Assembly: GCF_030730205.1 (NCBI RefSeq)
Contig: NZ_JANQVQ010000276.1
Location: 1-33,391 of the forward strand
DNA: 33,391 nt
Direction of reading: 5' to 3'
Source: Paraglaciecola sp.
GTDB taxonomy: Bacteria; Pseudomonadota; Gammaproteobacteria; Enterobacterales; Alteromonadaceae
Positions 6,643-15,710 of the stretch are shown here, piece after piece (the first letter of the stretch is position 1; each line of letters starts with the position of its first letter). The notes beneath the pieces are model-generated. The model searched no databases and had not been told where the DNA came from. It saw only the letters and a list, made by a program, of their open reading frames with translations. The translations under genes were made by a program, and so were the position numbers.

Positions 6643-7935
6643 ATGAAAGTAATAGTAGTCAGTTTTTTAGTAGGAATGCTTTTGTCAACCAGCGTTAAAG
6701 CCGCACCAGAAATGTTAGATAGCGTTTCGGTTATTGTTGACCAAGGGGTAGTGTTAGAAAGTCAAATTGAAGAACTTGTCGCCTCGGTTAAGCGTAATGC
6801 TATCGCCAACAATCAGACCTTACCTTCTGACAGAGCCCTACGAACTCAAGCCATAGAACGCCTTATTATCGACAGCTTGCAAATGCAAATGGCCGACCGT
6901 ATGGGCATACAAATTAGCGATCCGCAATTAGATCAAACTATCACTAACATCGCTCAAGGTGACAACCTCACCCTTGCCCAACTACGAGATAAAATTGCAG
7001 AAGAAGGCGTGAGTTATGAGGTTTATCGTGAAGAAATTCGTAAGGAGTTAATTGTCGGTGAAGTGCGCCGTGCCAACGTTCGTCGTCGTATTTATATCAC
7101 GCCGCAGGAAATTGAAAACTTAGTTAAGTTAATTGATGAGCAAGGTGGTAAAGAAGCCGAGTACCGCTTAGGTCATATCTTAATTGCCTTTCCCAGTGAT
7201 CCAACAGATGAAGATATTGAAAAAGCCAAAGGTACCGCAGAAAAAGTCATCGAATTGCTAAATAGTGGTTCTGATTTTGCGAAAATAGCAACCGCGTCGT
7301 CATCAGGAGCCAACGCCCTAGAAGGTGGAGATATGGGCTGGATGAACATTAACTCAATGCCGACTCTGTTTGCTGAAGCGGTACAAAACAGGTCAAAGGA
7401 TGAACTTATTGGTCCTATCCGCAGCGGCGCTGGTTTTCACATATTAAAAGTAGTAGACACGCGTGGTATCGAAAAGGTTGAAGTGACAGAATTAAACTCA
7501 AGACATATTCTGATTAAACCTTCTGTCATCTTAAGTGACGAAAAAGCGGTACAAATGCTTAAAGACTTTCGCGCTAAAATTTTATCAGGTGAGGCAGATT
7601 TTGCCACATTAGCGAAAGAACACTCAGCCGATCCGGGCTCTGCTTTAAAAGGTGGTGAATTAGGTTGGGCTGACCCTAATGTTTACGTGCCTGAGTTTAA
7701 AGACACCTTAAATAAATTAGACATTAATGAAATCAGCCAGCCGGTGCGTTCGGTTCACGGATGGCACCTAATGCAATTACTCGACAAACGTGTGGGTGAC
7801 GCCACTGAAAAGTTGAAAGAAGACAAAGCATACCAACTATTATTTCAGCGTAAGTTTTCAGAAGAAACGGATGCTTGGTTACGTGAAATCCGTGCCAGTG
7901 CTTACATTGAAGTCTTAGCAAAAAAAGAAAGCTAA
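6643..7935 (+). CDS. surA: Periplasmic chaperone/peptidyl-prolyl isomerase SurA
   Basis: 430 residues (E. coli 428). It has a signal peptide (MKVIVVSFLVGMLLSTSVKA) and an N-terminal chaperone domain starting DSVSVIVDQGVVLESQIEEL. Two parvulin-type PPIase domains follow at about 174-270 (HILIAFP...GGDMGWM...GFHILKV) and 286-385 (SRHILIKP...GGELGWA...GWHLMQL), with a C-terminal helix that packs on the N-domain. SurA escorts unfolded outer-membrane proteins, including LptD, to the BAM complex. It lies 75 bases after lptD, and its stop codon TAA is immediately followed by the GTG start of pdxA. Confidence 0.97.
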   Translation: MKVIVVSFLVGMLLSTSVKAAPEMLDSVSVIVDQGVVLESQIEELVASVKRNAIANNQTLPSDRALRTQAIERLIIDSLQMQMADRMGIQISDPQLDQTITNIAQGDNLTLAQLRDKIAEEGVSYEVYREEIRKELIVGEVRRANVRRRIYITPQEIENLVKLIDEQGGKEAEYRLGHILIAFPSDPTDEDIEKAKGTAEKVIELLNSGSDFAKIATASSSGANALEGGDMGWMNINSMPTLFAEAVQNRSKDELIGPIRSGAGFHILKVVDTRGIEKVEVTELNSRHILIKPSVILSDEKAVQMLKDFRAKILSGEADFATLAKEHSADPGSALKGGELGWADPNVYVPEFKDTLNKLDINEISQPVRSVHGWHLMQLLDKRVGDATEKLKEDKAYQLLFQRKFSEETDAWLREIRASAYIEVLAKKES

Positions 7936-8919
7936 GTGCCTACCGTTAAACTTGCCATTACGCCCGGCGAGCCCGCCGGGATTGGTCCTGATTTAATCAT
8001 TCAGCTTGCGCAGCAACAATGGGCTGTGCAATTGATTGTATTTGCCGATGCCAATATGCTGCAACAGCGCGCTGCTTTACTCGGCTTACCCTTAGTGATT
8101 CACCACTACACTGAACAATCTACCGCTATTCAAACAGCAGGCAGTTTGTATTGTGTGCACATTCCTTGTGCTGTGCCAGTTACAGCAGGGCAACTTAATG
8201 CTCAAAACAGCCATTATGTGCTCGAAACGTTAAGCCAAGCCGGCATCAGAACACTAAGTGGTGAATTTGCGGCCATAGTCACCGGGCCTGTGCATAAAGG
8301 TATTATTAATCAAGCCGGCGTGCCTTTTAGCGGTCATACAGAATTTTTTGCTGAGCAATCTAAGACTGCAAAAGTGGTGATGATGCTTGCCACCGAAGGG
8401 CTCAGAGTGGTACTTGCCACCACCCACATCCCCTTAATCGATGTTGCTAAATCTATTACCAAAGAAGGCCTTTCAGAGGTTATTCGTATCGTTAATGCAG
8501 AGTTAAAACAGAAGTTTGCCATCGAGCGCCCGCACATCTTCGTATGTGGTTTAAACCCGCATGCGGGGGAAGACGGCCATATTGGCAAAGAAGAAATTAA
8601 CGTAATTAATCCTACCTTGGCGCGGCTTCGCGAAGAAGGCATCCAGCTAAGTGGACCATTACCAGCAGACACTATTTTTAATCCTAAATACTTGGCGCAA
8701 GCCGATGCTGTGCTGGCCATGTATCACGACCAAGGCTTACCTGTATTAAAATACAAAGGGTTTGGCGCATCAGTAAACATCACCTTAGGTTTGCCTTACA
8801 TTCGAACCTCGGTTGATCATGGTACTGCAATTGATTTTGCAGGCTCGGGTAAAGCTGAAACAGGTAGTTTTGCTTTCGCCATTAACAGTGCAATTTCATT
8901 GGTAAATAACTATGAGTAA
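7936..8919 (+). CDS. pdxA: 4-hydroxythreonine-4-phosphate dehydrogenase PdxA
   Basis: 327 residues (E. coli 329). It starts at GTG directly abutting the surA stop, so translation is probably coupled. PdxA oxidises 4-phosphohydroxy-L-threonine with NAD in pyridoxal phosphate biosynthesis. [13 protein letters not shown] is the typical N-terminus. Substrate-binding H134-T135 lie in GHTEFFA. Divalent-metal ligands are H164 (TTHIPL), H209 ([11 protein letters not shown]) and H264 (MYHDQGLP). The C-terminal [10 protein letters not shown] motif is intact. The last 8 bases overlap rsmA. Confidence 0.97.
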   Translation: MPTVKLAITPGEPAGIGPDLIIQLAQQQWAVQLIVFADANMLQQRAALLGLPLVIHHYTEQSTAIQTAGSLYCVHIPCAVPVTAGQLNAQNSHYVLETLSQAGIRTLSGEFAAIVTGPVHKGIINQAGVPFSGHTEFFAEQSKTAKVVMMLATEGLRVVLATTHIPLIDVAKSITKEGLSEVIRIVNAELKQKFAIERPHIFVCGLNPHAGEDGHIGKEEINVINPTLARLREEGIQLSGPLPADTIFNPKYLAQADAVLAMYHDQGLPVLKYKGFGASVNITLGLPYIRTSVDHGTAIDFAGSGKAETGSFAFAINSAISLVNNYE

Positions 8920-9730
8920 ACAACATTTAGGTCATACGGCCCGTAAACGCTTTGGTCAAAACTTCTTGCATGACCTTTATGTAATTGATCAGATTGTCAG
9001 TGCTATCAACCCTAAAAACGGTGAGCATTTAGTAGAGATAGGACCCGGTTTGGGGGCGTTGACAGAGCCGGTATGTGAACAAATTGACGCTTTGACTGTA
9101 GTAGAGTTAGACCGCGACTTGGCCGCGAGATTACGTACACATCCGTTTATGGCCAGTAAACTGACCATCGTTGAAACTGACGCCTTAAAATTCGATTTTT
9201 CAACCTTACTGAATGATGATAAGCCATTAAGAATTTTTGGAAATTTACCCTACAACATTTCTACACCGTTGATGTTTCACTTATTTTCTTTTGCCACCAA
9301 AGTGCAAGACATGCACTTTATGTTGCAAAAAGAAGTAGTTAATCGTTTAGCAGCGGTACCCGGAAATAAAAATTATGGTCGTCTTTCGGTCATGGCCCAA
9401 TACCATTGTCAGATCATGCCAGTACTGCATGTGCCACCCGAAGCGTTTAATCCCCCGCCAAAAGTCGATTCAGCCGTAGTGCGATTAATACCTCATAAGG
9501 TCAAACCGGTCACGGTATTAAGTGAAGACAGTCTGCATACTGTTTGCGCCCAAGCGTTTAATCAACGCAGAAAAACGATACGTAATAGTTTAAAAGACAG
9601 TTTAACCGAACAACAAATCATGGCCCTTGATATTAATCCAGATTTACGTGCAGAAAACCTCAGTTTGCAACAATTTGCCTTATTAGCTGACGTTGCGTAT
9701 CAAGCAGGAAACGCCCATGTTAGCGACTGA
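8912..9730 (+). CDS. rsmA: 16S rRNA dimethyladenosine transferase RsmA (KsgA)
   Basis: 272 residues (E. coli 273), ATG at 8912 inside the end of pdxA (8-base overlap). The enzyme dimethylates two adjacent adenosines near the 3' end of 16S rRNA (A1518/A1519 in E. coli) late in 30S assembly. Visible motifs are RFGQNFLHD at the N-terminus, the SAM-binding [13 protein letters not shown] (about 42-54), VVELDRDL (acidic end of strand 2), NLPYN at 111-115 (catalytic motif IV) and the C-terminal helical domain with [12 protein letters not shown]. Its 3' end overlaps apaG by 14 bases. Confidence 0.97.
   Translation: MSKQHLGHTARKRFGQNFLHDLYVIDQIVSAINPKNGEHLVEIGPGLGALTEPVCEQIDALTVVELDRDLAARLRTHPFMASKLTIVETDALKFDFSTLLNDDKPLRIFGNLPYNISTPLMFHLFSFATKVQDMHFMLQKEVVNRLAAVPGNKNYGRLSVMAQYHCQIMPVLHVPPEAFNPPPKVDSAVVRLIPHKVKPVTVLSEDSLHTVCAQAFNQRRKTIRNSLKDSLTEQQIMALDINPDLRAENLSLQQFALLADVAYQAGNAHVSD
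9706..9710 (+). promoter_or_regulatory. Ribosome-binding site fixing the apaG start
   Basis: AGGAA lies 6 bases before ATG 9717, inside the end of rsmA. It supports a 125-residue ApaG, the usual family length, rather than the longer frame from TTG 9693. Confidence 0.7.
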
Positions 9731-10094
9731 ACATTCCATCCAAATTGAAGTACACACACAATATTTGCCCGGCCAAGCGCCGGAGCAGAGTCAGTTCGCA
9801 TTTGCTTATCACATTAAAATCGAAAATCAGGGTCCCCAAGAAGTCCAACTGTTAAATCGATATTGGTTAATTACTGATGGCAATGGAAAAAATACTGAAG
9901 TAAAAGGCCCTGGCGTCATTGGACAGCAGCCCTCTATTGCACCAGGTGCACAATTTGAGTATAGCAGCGGCGCCATTCTGGATACACCAGTGGGCAGCAT
10001 GCAAGGCTATTATGAAATGCGAGCTCAAGACGGGCTTGTGTTTAATGCGCCTATCGACGTATTTAGTTTACGTGTGCCTAACCTAGTTAATTAA
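9717..10094 (+). CDS. apaG: ApaG/DUF525 protein
   Basis: 125 residues, the same length as E. coli ApaG. The start ATG 9717 has AGGAA 6 bases upstream and overlaps the rsmA 3' end by 14 bases. The protein is a small fibronectin-III-like beta sandwich ([64 protein letters not shown]). The biochemical function is not settled; it is consistently encoded with rsmA and apaH, and related domains occur in F-box proteins. No catalytic residues are evident. Four bases separate it from apaH. Confidence 0.95.
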   Translation: MLATEHSIQIEVHTQYLPGQAPEQSQFAFAYHIKIENQGPQEVQLLNRYWLITDGNGKNTEVKGPGVIGQQPSIAPGAQFEYSSGAILDTPVGSMQGYYEMRAQDGLVFNAPIDVFSLRVPNLVN

Positions 10095-10098
10095 CCCT

Positions 10099-10911
10099 AT
10101 GGCAGACTATGTTGTAGGTGACATTCAAGGCTGCTATCGGGGTTTAACCCGCCTATTAGAATATGTTAAGTTTGACCCCAGCCACGATACATTAATTGCA
10201 GTAGGTGATTTAATTGGCCGTGGCCCGCACGCCCTTGAAACACTGCAATACCTCTATTCATTACAAGACAGTTTCAGCACAGTATTAGGTAATCACGATC
10301 TTCACTTTTTAGCGGTATATAGCGGTATTCGCAAAAACAAAGCCAATGACAAGTATGACAAACTTCTTGCTAGTAGTGATGTAGACAAATACGTGCATTG
10401 GCTACGTCACCAACCGCTTGCCCTGACCTTAGATGAAAACACCTTAGTTTGTCATGCCGGATTGTATCCACAATGGTCAATAGCACAAGCACAGGCCCTG
10501 AGTGACGAGGTTAGCGCCAACCTTCAAACTGATAATTGGCAAAGTGTCTTGAAAAAGATGTATGGCGATGAGCCTAATCGTTGGGACGAAAACCTGAGTG
10601 GCAGCAAGCGCTGGCGCTTTATCATTAATGCTTTTACCCGCATGCGCTACATGCTTGATAGCCACACCTTAGAATTTACCTGTAAAGATTCTCCAGAAAA
10701 AACACCAACACGCTTCAGACCATGGTTTTCAGTGAAAAACACTAACCTAAAGCCCAACGATAAAGTACTATTTGGCCACTGGGCCACGCTTGCCGGTAAC
10801 ACCAACACGGACAAGTTTATTGCCTTAGATACTGGCTATATTTGGCAGCAACAGCTCACCCTATGGAAACGGCAAAATGGTGAAAAATATTCAGTGGCTT
10901 ATCAAGATTAA
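10099..10911 (+). CDS. apaH: Symmetrical bis(5'-nucleosyl)-tetraphosphatase ApaH
   Basis: 270 residues (E. coli 280). A calcineurin-like metallophosphoesterase that cleaves Ap4A into two ADP. The metal-binding motifs are present in order: GDIQGC (7-12), GDLIGRGP (about 36-43), GNHDLH (about 62-67) and CHAG, followed by the conserved C-terminal FGHWA and ALDTGYIW. Last gene of the lptD operon. Its stop codon lies inside a candidate sigma-28 promoter for the chemoreceptor gene, so read-through and the downstream promoter could interfere. Confidence 0.97.
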   Translation: MADYVVGDIQGCYRGLTRLLEYVKFDPSHDTLIAVGDLIGRGPHALETLQYLYSLQDSFSTVLGNHDLHFLAVYSGIRKNKANDKYDKLLASSDVDKYVHWLRHQPLALTLDENTLVCHAGLYPQWSIAQAQALSDEVSANLQTDNWQSVLKKMYGDEPNRWDENLSGSKRWRFIINAFTRMRYMLDSHTLEFTCKDSPEKTPTRFRPWFSVKNTNLKPNDKVLFGHWATLAGNTNTDKFIALDTGYIWQQQLTLWKRQNGEKYSVAYQD

Positions 10912-10928
10912 TGGCACTGAGCCGATAG
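10902..10928 (+). promoter_or_regulatory. Candidate sigma-28 (FliA) promoter for the chemoreceptor
   Basis: TCAAGATT, 11 bases, then GCCGATAG. Against the FliA consensus TAAAGTTT-N11-GCCGATAA this is 6 of 8 and 7 of 8, with exact spacing. It begins inside the last codons of apaH and lies about 155 bases upstream of a methyl-accepting chemotaxis protein, a typical FliA-regulon gene. A sigma-70-like alternative (TTGAAA-N15-TACAAT, 10987-11013) is closer to the gene but has a short spacer. Confidence 0.5.
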
Positions 10929-11083
10929 TTTGACTATTGCGGTCACTTTCACTACACCGTATGTTGTGTTATTTTTTTAAACTTTTTTGAAACAAAGAAT
11001 TTACTGATACAATCGCCACAGGCATGCGTCAGTCTAAAGACAAGCGGACAAACGCTATTTAACGGTTAAATAAGGGCCCAAAA

Positions 11084-13108
11084 ATGAAAATAACAGTAGC
11101 CACTAGAGTAGTAGGCGGATTCGCATTTATTACTGCTCTCCTATTTTTACTCGGTATCGTAGCGGTTAAAAGCTTGAATAGTATTGATGAAGCGACCGAC
11201 CAAGTGAATACCTTGACTATTCCCACTGTGAGCGGCAGTAGTCAACTCAAAGTATCATTTTTGAATATGGGGCGTTTAGCCACTGAAGCGTTTTACGAAG
11301 TAGAGCTTAACGAACTTAAAACGAAAAAAGCTGCTTTCGAAACCAGCAGAAGTAATTTTGATAGCGAAATCCGTTCCCTAACCGCTATCGTGAGCAGAGA
11401 GCCTGAGCTTCGCCAATCTCTGGTAGAAGCCGAGGAAATCTACAACAACTACATCCTCAACGTTAATTCGATTTTTGATAGCAAACAAGCCAGCCTAGAA
11501 TTTGCCAGTAAGGTGCAAGAAACGTTAGGAAATATTGAAGATAACTCGGACGATGCCTCTACCTATATTCTCGACTTCGCTGATCTCGATAGTGTGTCAA
11601 GTAATGCAAAACTCGCTAAAGCATCTGAAGTCAGCAATACCCTCGAAACCAGTCTTTTGTCACTGTTAACGGTGGGTGCCGAATACGTTAAAACCACAAC
11701 TTTAGTTAGAGCAGACACCATTGGTAATGAAGTCAACTTAGTCGTAAGCCAAATAAAAGAAAAAGTGGCCGAAATCCAAGCTGCCGCAGGCAGTCAAGAT
11801 TCCAGTGGCACCCTGAACGAAATCTACGGTTTGATGGATTCGGTTATTGACGAAGTTACGGCATCAAACGGTTTATTACAAACTCAAGTGAAACGCTTAA
11901 ACGCCAAAAATCAAGCAACAAAATCTTACCGTGCCTCAGAAGAGAATATCAGCGAAGCCATCACTAAATTGAATGAACTTCTTAAACTGACGGATATTAA
12001 AACCATTGAATCTAAAGAAGCGGTGGCTGATTCAGTCAGTAGTGGCTTTTGGTACACCATTATTATTGGTTTGTTCTCTGTAGCAGTGGCTGCGGTTATT
12101 GCTTGGGCTACCGTTGGCGCAATTATCAAACCCTTACACAAAGTTAACGAGATGCTTAAGATTGTGTCATCAGGCGATTTAACCCGCAAACTTGATGATT
12201 CCAAAGATGACGAGTTTGGCGAATTAGCTAAAAACTGCAATAACCTTATCAACAGTTTGAAAGCCTTAATCTCGGGCATTAGTTCACGTGCAGCACAACT
12301 AGCTGCCGCGTCTGAAGAAACGTCTATGGTAACGGCCCAAACCACAGCTTCTATTCAAGAGCAAAAGTCTCAAGTTGCCCAAGTCGCTACTGCTACTTCA
12401 GAAATGCACAGCACCTCTCAGGTTGTGCTTCAAAGCGCCGAACATACTTTGAATCAAATCCGCCATGCTGATAACGAAGCTGAGAAAGTGAAATTAATCT
12501 CAGAAGAGAACAAGAAAATTATCTTAGTGTTAGCTAAAGATGTAGAACAAGCCGCTAACGTAATCAACAAACTGCATCAAGATAGCGCCAGCATTGGTGG
12601 TATTTTAGATGTTATACGTGGCGTAGCAGACCAAACTAACTTACTGGCTCTTAACGCTGCCATCGAAGCTGCACGAGCCGGTGAACAGGGTCGCGGTTTT
12701 GCTGTGGTCGCTGATGAAGTTCGCACCCTGGCCAGTCGTACACAAAAATCCACCCAAGAAATCAATTCGATGATTGAAGTGCTACAAGCTGGTGCTGAAA
12801 AAGCAGTAGCGGTAATGAATCAAGGTAAAGAGCAAACCACCTTGTGCGTGCAGCAAACTGAAAAAGCCACAGAAGCATTACAGTTAATTACTGATGCCGT
12901 ACACAAAGCGTACGACGTGAGCAGCCAGATAGAACAATCAGCAAAAGAGCAAAACGTGGTCTCTCTTGAAATCAGCGAAACCTTAGAAAATATTGTCGGA
13001 ATTGCAGAGCAAACCACAATTGGCGCACACCAAACATCTGAATCAAGCCAAGAAGTAGCCCGTCTTGCAGAAGAGTTACAAAACTCTATTCAACAATTCA
13101 GAGTGTAA
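11084..13108 (+). CDS. Methyl-accepting chemotaxis protein
   Basis: 674 residues. ATG 11084 follows AAGGG about 8 bases upstream. TM1 is at about 8-29 and TM2 at about 322-347. Between them is an approximately 290-residue, mostly helical periplasmic sensor rich in Ala/Glu/Ser, longer than a single four-helix bundle and possibly a helical-bimodular type; the ligand cannot be read from sequence. A HAMP domain follows ([20 protein letters not shown]). The cytoplasmic signalling domain has the highly conserved hairpin tip [18 protein letters not shown] and [15 protein letters not shown] at about 515-550. No C-terminal NWETF-type CheR-binding pentapeptide is present. A perfect terminator hairpin follows at 13145-13170. 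Confidence 0.95.
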   Translation: MKITVATRVVGGFAFITALLFLLGIVAVKSLNSIDEATDQVNTLTIPTVSGSSQLKVSFLNMGRLATEAFYEVELNELKTKKAAFETSRSNFDSEIRSLTAIVSREPELRQSLVEAEEIYNNYILNVNSIFDSKQASLEFASKVQETLGNIEDNSDDASTYILDFADLDSVSSNAKLAKASEVSNTLETSLLSLLTVGAEYVKTTTLVRADTIGNEVNLVVSQIKEKVAEIQAAAGSQDSSGTLNEIYGLMDSVIDEVTASNGLLQTQVKRLNAKNQATKSYRASEENISEAITKLNELLKLTDIKTIESKEAVADSVSSGFWYTIIIGLFSVAVAAVIAWATVGAIIKPLHKVNEMLKIVSSGDLTRKLDDSKDDEFGELAKNCNNLINSLKALISGISSRAAQLAAASEETSMVTAQTTASIQEQKSQVAQVATATSEMHSTSQVVLQSAEHTLNQIRHADNEAEKVKLISEENKKIILVLAKDVEQAANVINKLHQDSASIGGILDVIRGVADQTNLLALNAAIEAARAGEQGRGFAVVADEVRTLASRTQKSTQEINSMIEVLQAGAEKAVAVMNQGKEQTTLCVQQTEKATEALQLITDAVHKAYDVSSQIEQSAKEQNVVSLEISETLENIVGIAEQTTIGAHQTSESSQEVARLAEELQNSIQQFRV

Positions 13109-13144
13109 TAAAAACGGATGCTTTGGTTAATTTAATACCACCAC

Positions 13145-13170
13145 AAAAAAACCGCCTAGGCGGTTTTTTT
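13145..13170. terminator. Bidirectional intrinsic terminator
   Basis: An A-tract (13145-13151), the self-complementary core CCGCCTAGGCGG and a T-tract (13164-13170) form a strong hairpin with U-runs on both strands. It ends the chemoreceptor transcript on the plus strand. On the minus strand it begins within the stop codon of the small gene at 13169-13354. Confidence 0.92.
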
Positions 13171-13354
13171 ATGTCTTTTTTGTGCGTTCATCGGCTTGTA
13201 GCCAATCTTTAATCAAAGCCGCAATTCGCTTATGGTCATGCCCGGCATAGGCCAAGAGCAATGCTGCCATGCGCTTTTTTGCCCTAACCTTGGGTTGCTG
13301 GCGAACAAATAGCTTATTGAGAGGTGACTGATAAACGCCATTGTTTGACTTCAC
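13169..13354 (-). CDS. Small basic protein of unknown function, downstream of lysC
   Basis: 61 residues from GTG 13354, preceded by GAGGTGAT, an extended match to the anti-Shine-Dalgarno sequence, with the GAGG core 10 bases upstream. The product is strongly basic (KVRAKKRMAALLLAYAGHDHKRIA...DWLQADERTKKT), lacks a signal peptide and is predicted helical. I do not recognise the family. It follows lysC by 20 bases on the same strand and its stop lies in the terminator, so lysC and this gene look like one transcript. A 24-bp palindrome over the lysC stop ends just before its ribosome-binding site, suggesting translational coupling. The good ribosome-binding site and tight packing argue that it is real. 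Confidence 0.65.
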   Translation of the reverse strand: MKSNNGVYQSPLNKLFVRQQPKVRAKKRMAALLLAYAGHDHKRIAALIKDWLQADERTKKT

Positions 13355-13368
13355 CCTGTTATCACCTC

Positions 13369-13392
13369 AAGGCCTTATTCGAATAAGGCCTT
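13369..13392. repeat. 24-bp perfect palindrome over the lysC stop codon
   Basis: AAGGCCTTATTC is followed directly by its exact reverse complement GAATAAGGCCTT. On the minus strand it covers the last four sense codons of lysC, the TAA (13377-13375) and the next bases, ending immediately before GAGGTGAT of the small downstream gene. As RNA it forms a hairpin of up to about 10 bp that a terminating ribosome would melt. Confidence 0.8.
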
Positions 13393-14715
13393 ATGCAAAA
13401 CCTTAACAACGTCAGTACTGTCATTATTGCTCACTAAAAATGACATATTGTGTGGGTTGGCGCCGTAACAAATCAAACGCAGATTGTAGTCGCTGATAGC
13501 AGCAAATATCTTGCTCGAAACGCCAGCAGCACTATGCATACTGTTACCCACAACAGTGACAAGATCATAATTTTCTTCAACAAGGACATTACAAAATTGG
13601 CTTAACTCTTCAATTGTTTCACGATTTAAGCGTTGTAAAACCGAATTAGGTGGATTGTCTAAGGTAAACGACACCGATATTTCTGAGGTTGTAACCAAAT
13701 CAACACTGAGTTTATGTTGCGCAATGATAGTAAATACTTTTTGCAAAAATCCCTGTGCAAACATCATCTTAGGTGTTTTTACTGTCACCATTACTTGATC
13801 TTTACGACGAGTAATCGCTCGGTAAGAAGGCTCTGTTGTGCAATCACGAACAATCCACGTACCACCTAATTCAGGTTCTTTACTTGAACCAACAAATACT
13901 TTGATATTTTGCCTAAGAGCAGGTTCCATCGTGGCCGGGTGTAATACTTTTGCTCCAAAGGTGGCCATTTCAGCCGCTTCTTCAAAGCTTAATTCTGGTA
14001 ATGGTCTGGCTGCACTTGTGATCCTCGGATCAGTGGTATAAACACCAATAACGTCCGTCCAAATTTCACAGGTTTCAGCATCAAGTGCTTCAGCTAAGAG
14101 GGCAGCGGTGAAATCAGACCCTCCACGGCCCAAAGTCGTCGTATTACCATCGGCATCAGAACCAATGAAACCTTGAGTCACCATAACTTTTGCGCTCAAC
14201 TCAGGTAACAACAATGTTTGTGCTGCTTGACGAATTTCGTCTAATTGGGGAACTGCTTGGCCGTACTCATTATCAGTACGAAGGACTTTGCGAACATCAA
14301 AATTACCTGCATTTAGCCCAACTTGTTTTAATACGGCACTGAATAAAAGCGAAGACAAACGCTCACCATGTGATAACAATGCATCTTTTAAGTCAGGGCG
14401 ATGAATAAGCTCTTCATGTAACGCCAGCTCTTTTAAAGAGTCTAACAGTTCAGCTAATTTATCATTCACGTCTTGTGGTTTGTCTAGCGCATTCAAAATA
14501 GCAAATTGGATGTCACTGATTTGAGCGACTTTAGACAAAATCTGTTCAGTTGTCATTGCGGTATGCGCAATATCAACTAACAAATTTGTCACGCCAGCGG
14601 ATGCACTTACTACGACAACTTTAGTGTTTTGATTATTTTTAACTATCTTTGCGCAATTTTGCATAGCGGCAAAATTTGCCACACTTGTACCGCCAAACTT
14701 GGCTACATTCAACAC
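13375..14715 (-). CDS. lysC: Aspartate kinase, LysC (lysine-sensitive) type
   Basis: 446 residues from GTG 14715 (GAGGG at 14727-14723, 7 bases upstream); E. coli LysC has 449. A longer frame from TTG 14742 adds nine residues with no family counterpart. The kinase domain begins VAKFGGTSVANFAAMQ and holds VVVSASAGVTNLL, LSHGERLSSLLFSAVL, TLGRGGSDFTAALLAEAL and EAAEMATFGAKVLHPAT. Two C-terminal ACT modules (about 305-446; VDLVTTSEISVSFTLD, YGANPHNMSFLV) provide allosteric control. The enzyme phosphorylates aspartate, the first step toward Lys/Thr/Met. There is no fused homoserine dehydrogenase, and I see no lysine-riboswitch core in the upstream 190 bases. Confidence 0.93.
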   Translation of the reverse strand: MLNVAKFGGTSVANFAAMQNCAKIVKNNQNTKVVVVSASAGVTNLLVDIAHTAMTTEQILSKVAQISDIQFAILNALDKPQDVNDKLAELLDSLKELALHEELIHRPDLKDALLSHGERLSSLLFSAVLKQVGLNAGNFDVRKVLRTDNEYGQAVPQLDEIRQAAQTLLLPELSAKVMVTQGFIGSDADGNTTTLGRGGSDFTAALLAEALDAETCEIWTDVIGVYTTDPRITSAARPLPELSFEEAAEMATFGAKVLHPATMEPALRQNIKVFVGSSKEPELGGTWIVRDCTTEPSYRAITRRKDQVMVTVKTPKMMFAQGFLQKVFTIIAQHKLSVDLVTTSEISVSFTLDNPPNSVLQRLNRETIEELSQFCNVLVEENYDLVTVVGNSMHSAAGVSSKIFAAISDYNLRLICYGANPHNMSFLVSNNDSTDVVKVLHKALFE

Positions 14716-14722
14716 GATTTGA

Positions 14723-14727
14723 CCCTC
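14723..14727 (-). promoter_or_regulatory. Ribosome-binding site fixing the lysC start
   Basis: On the minus strand GAGGG lies 7 bases before GTG 14715. It favours this start over TTG 14742, whose only nearby purine box is AAGG at 4 bases. Confidence 0.5.
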
Positions 14728-14932
14728 ACTTAAATTAAACAATTTGCCTTAAAAATGGCCGATAAAAATAGCAGTTTTATATGCCAAGAGAAAATAAAAA
14801 TTGATTCTGCGCGTTCTTTTTTTATATAGCTTAGTTTAAAAATGTTTAACTTAAGCGACTAATCCTACCTAACACTACAGCGAACGATACGTAGCCACTG
14901 CGCTTACTAAAATTTAACCTTGTATGACGAAG

Positions 14933-15379
14933 TTAGTCGATATTTGTTGTGGTTTCTTGAATGGTCACCTTGTCACCCACAGCAATATTATTTTGCTTAA
15001 ACCAGCCTTGGTTCATTTCCCACGCATATAAGACTTTTTCAGAAGAAGTGATGGTGCTTTCGTCATGCGGCTGCATCGCTTTAATATCCGTTATCGTGCC
15101 ATCTCTTTTGATAAAGGCCACATCCAGAGGAATAAAGGTATTGCGCATCCACATACCGGCGGTTTTTACCTGATTAAAATTAAAAATCATGCCGCAATTT
15201 TCACACATGGACTTACGATACATCAGACCTTGACTACGCAGTTCAAAACTATTGGCATATTCTAAGGTATAAGTTTGGCCTTTTACCTCTACGCTTATTG
15301 GTGGAAACGTGACCTTTAGTGACTGGGCTGAAACAGATAAACAAAACAAAAGCGACAACAGTAAGACACGAATTTTCAT
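14933..15379 (-). CDS. Exported DUF192 family protein
   Basis: 148 residues from ATG 15379. A signal peptide ends at SVSAQ (about residue 19). The remainder is a DUF192 domain (about 26-145) with EYANSFELRSQGLMYRKSM, the conserved GMIFNF, MWMRNTFIPLDVAFI and AWEMNQGWFKQNNIAVGD. DUF192 proteins are small beta barrels of unknown function. A CxxC pair (CENC) precedes GMIF. It lies 44 bases after the Cys-containing lipoprotein gene in the same direction, without an obvious terminator between them. Confidence 0.9.
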   Translation of the reverse strand: MKIRVLLLSLLFCLSVSAQSLKVTFPPISVEVKGQTYTLEYANSFELRSQGLMYRKSMCENCGMIFNFNQVKTAGMWMRNTFIPLDVAFIKRDGTITDIKAMQPHDESTITSSEKVLYAWEMNQGWFKQNNIAVGDKVTIQETTTNID

Positions 15380-15423
15380 AGGGTTACACTTTGTGGGTTA
15401 CAGGTTAATGAACAGCTTAGAGT

Positions 15424-15645
15424 TTACAACTTTTTGCATGAACAACCCATTTCTTTGTCGCTTGTTTGCCATTCTTGAAAGTCTCCTTGTACACATTGCT
15501 GGCGTAAGGTTTGACATTCCCCAGGCGTGTATTTCACTTCAGTTTGGGCGGCATTTGCTAGCGCATGCCCCATAAGTTGCTTCGCATTTTTACTGGTACA
15601 ACTATTTAGTACCAACAGAAAAAAAACCAAATAAATTAATTTCAT
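15424..15645 (-). CDS. Small cysteine-rich lipoprotein
   Basis: 73 residues from ATG 15645; the longer frame from 15705 has no signal-peptide logic. MKLIYLVFFLLVLNSC is a lipoprotein signal peptide with lipobox-like LNSC, making Cys16 the likely lipidated residue. The mature part has four more cysteines: GECQTLRQQC and a C-terminal GCSCKKL. The pattern could bind a metal or form disulfides, but I know no family for it. It sits downstream of acnB, separated by a terminator, and upstream of the DUF192 gene. Confidence 0.7.
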   Translation of the reverse strand: MKLIYLVFFLLVLNSCTSKNAKQLMGHALANAAQTEVKYTPGECQTLRQQCVQGDFQEWQTSDKEMGCSCKKL

Positions 15646-15710
15646 AGACCTATCCATCGGGCATACCTTTTGACGAGTAAAAACTAGGAATGACAACAGC
15701 ATCAAACAAT

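Noticed and set aside
14736-14765. Second sigma-28-like -10 (GCCGATAA) on the plus strand
   Set aside because: There is no -35 at 11 bases and no plus-strand gene follows it.
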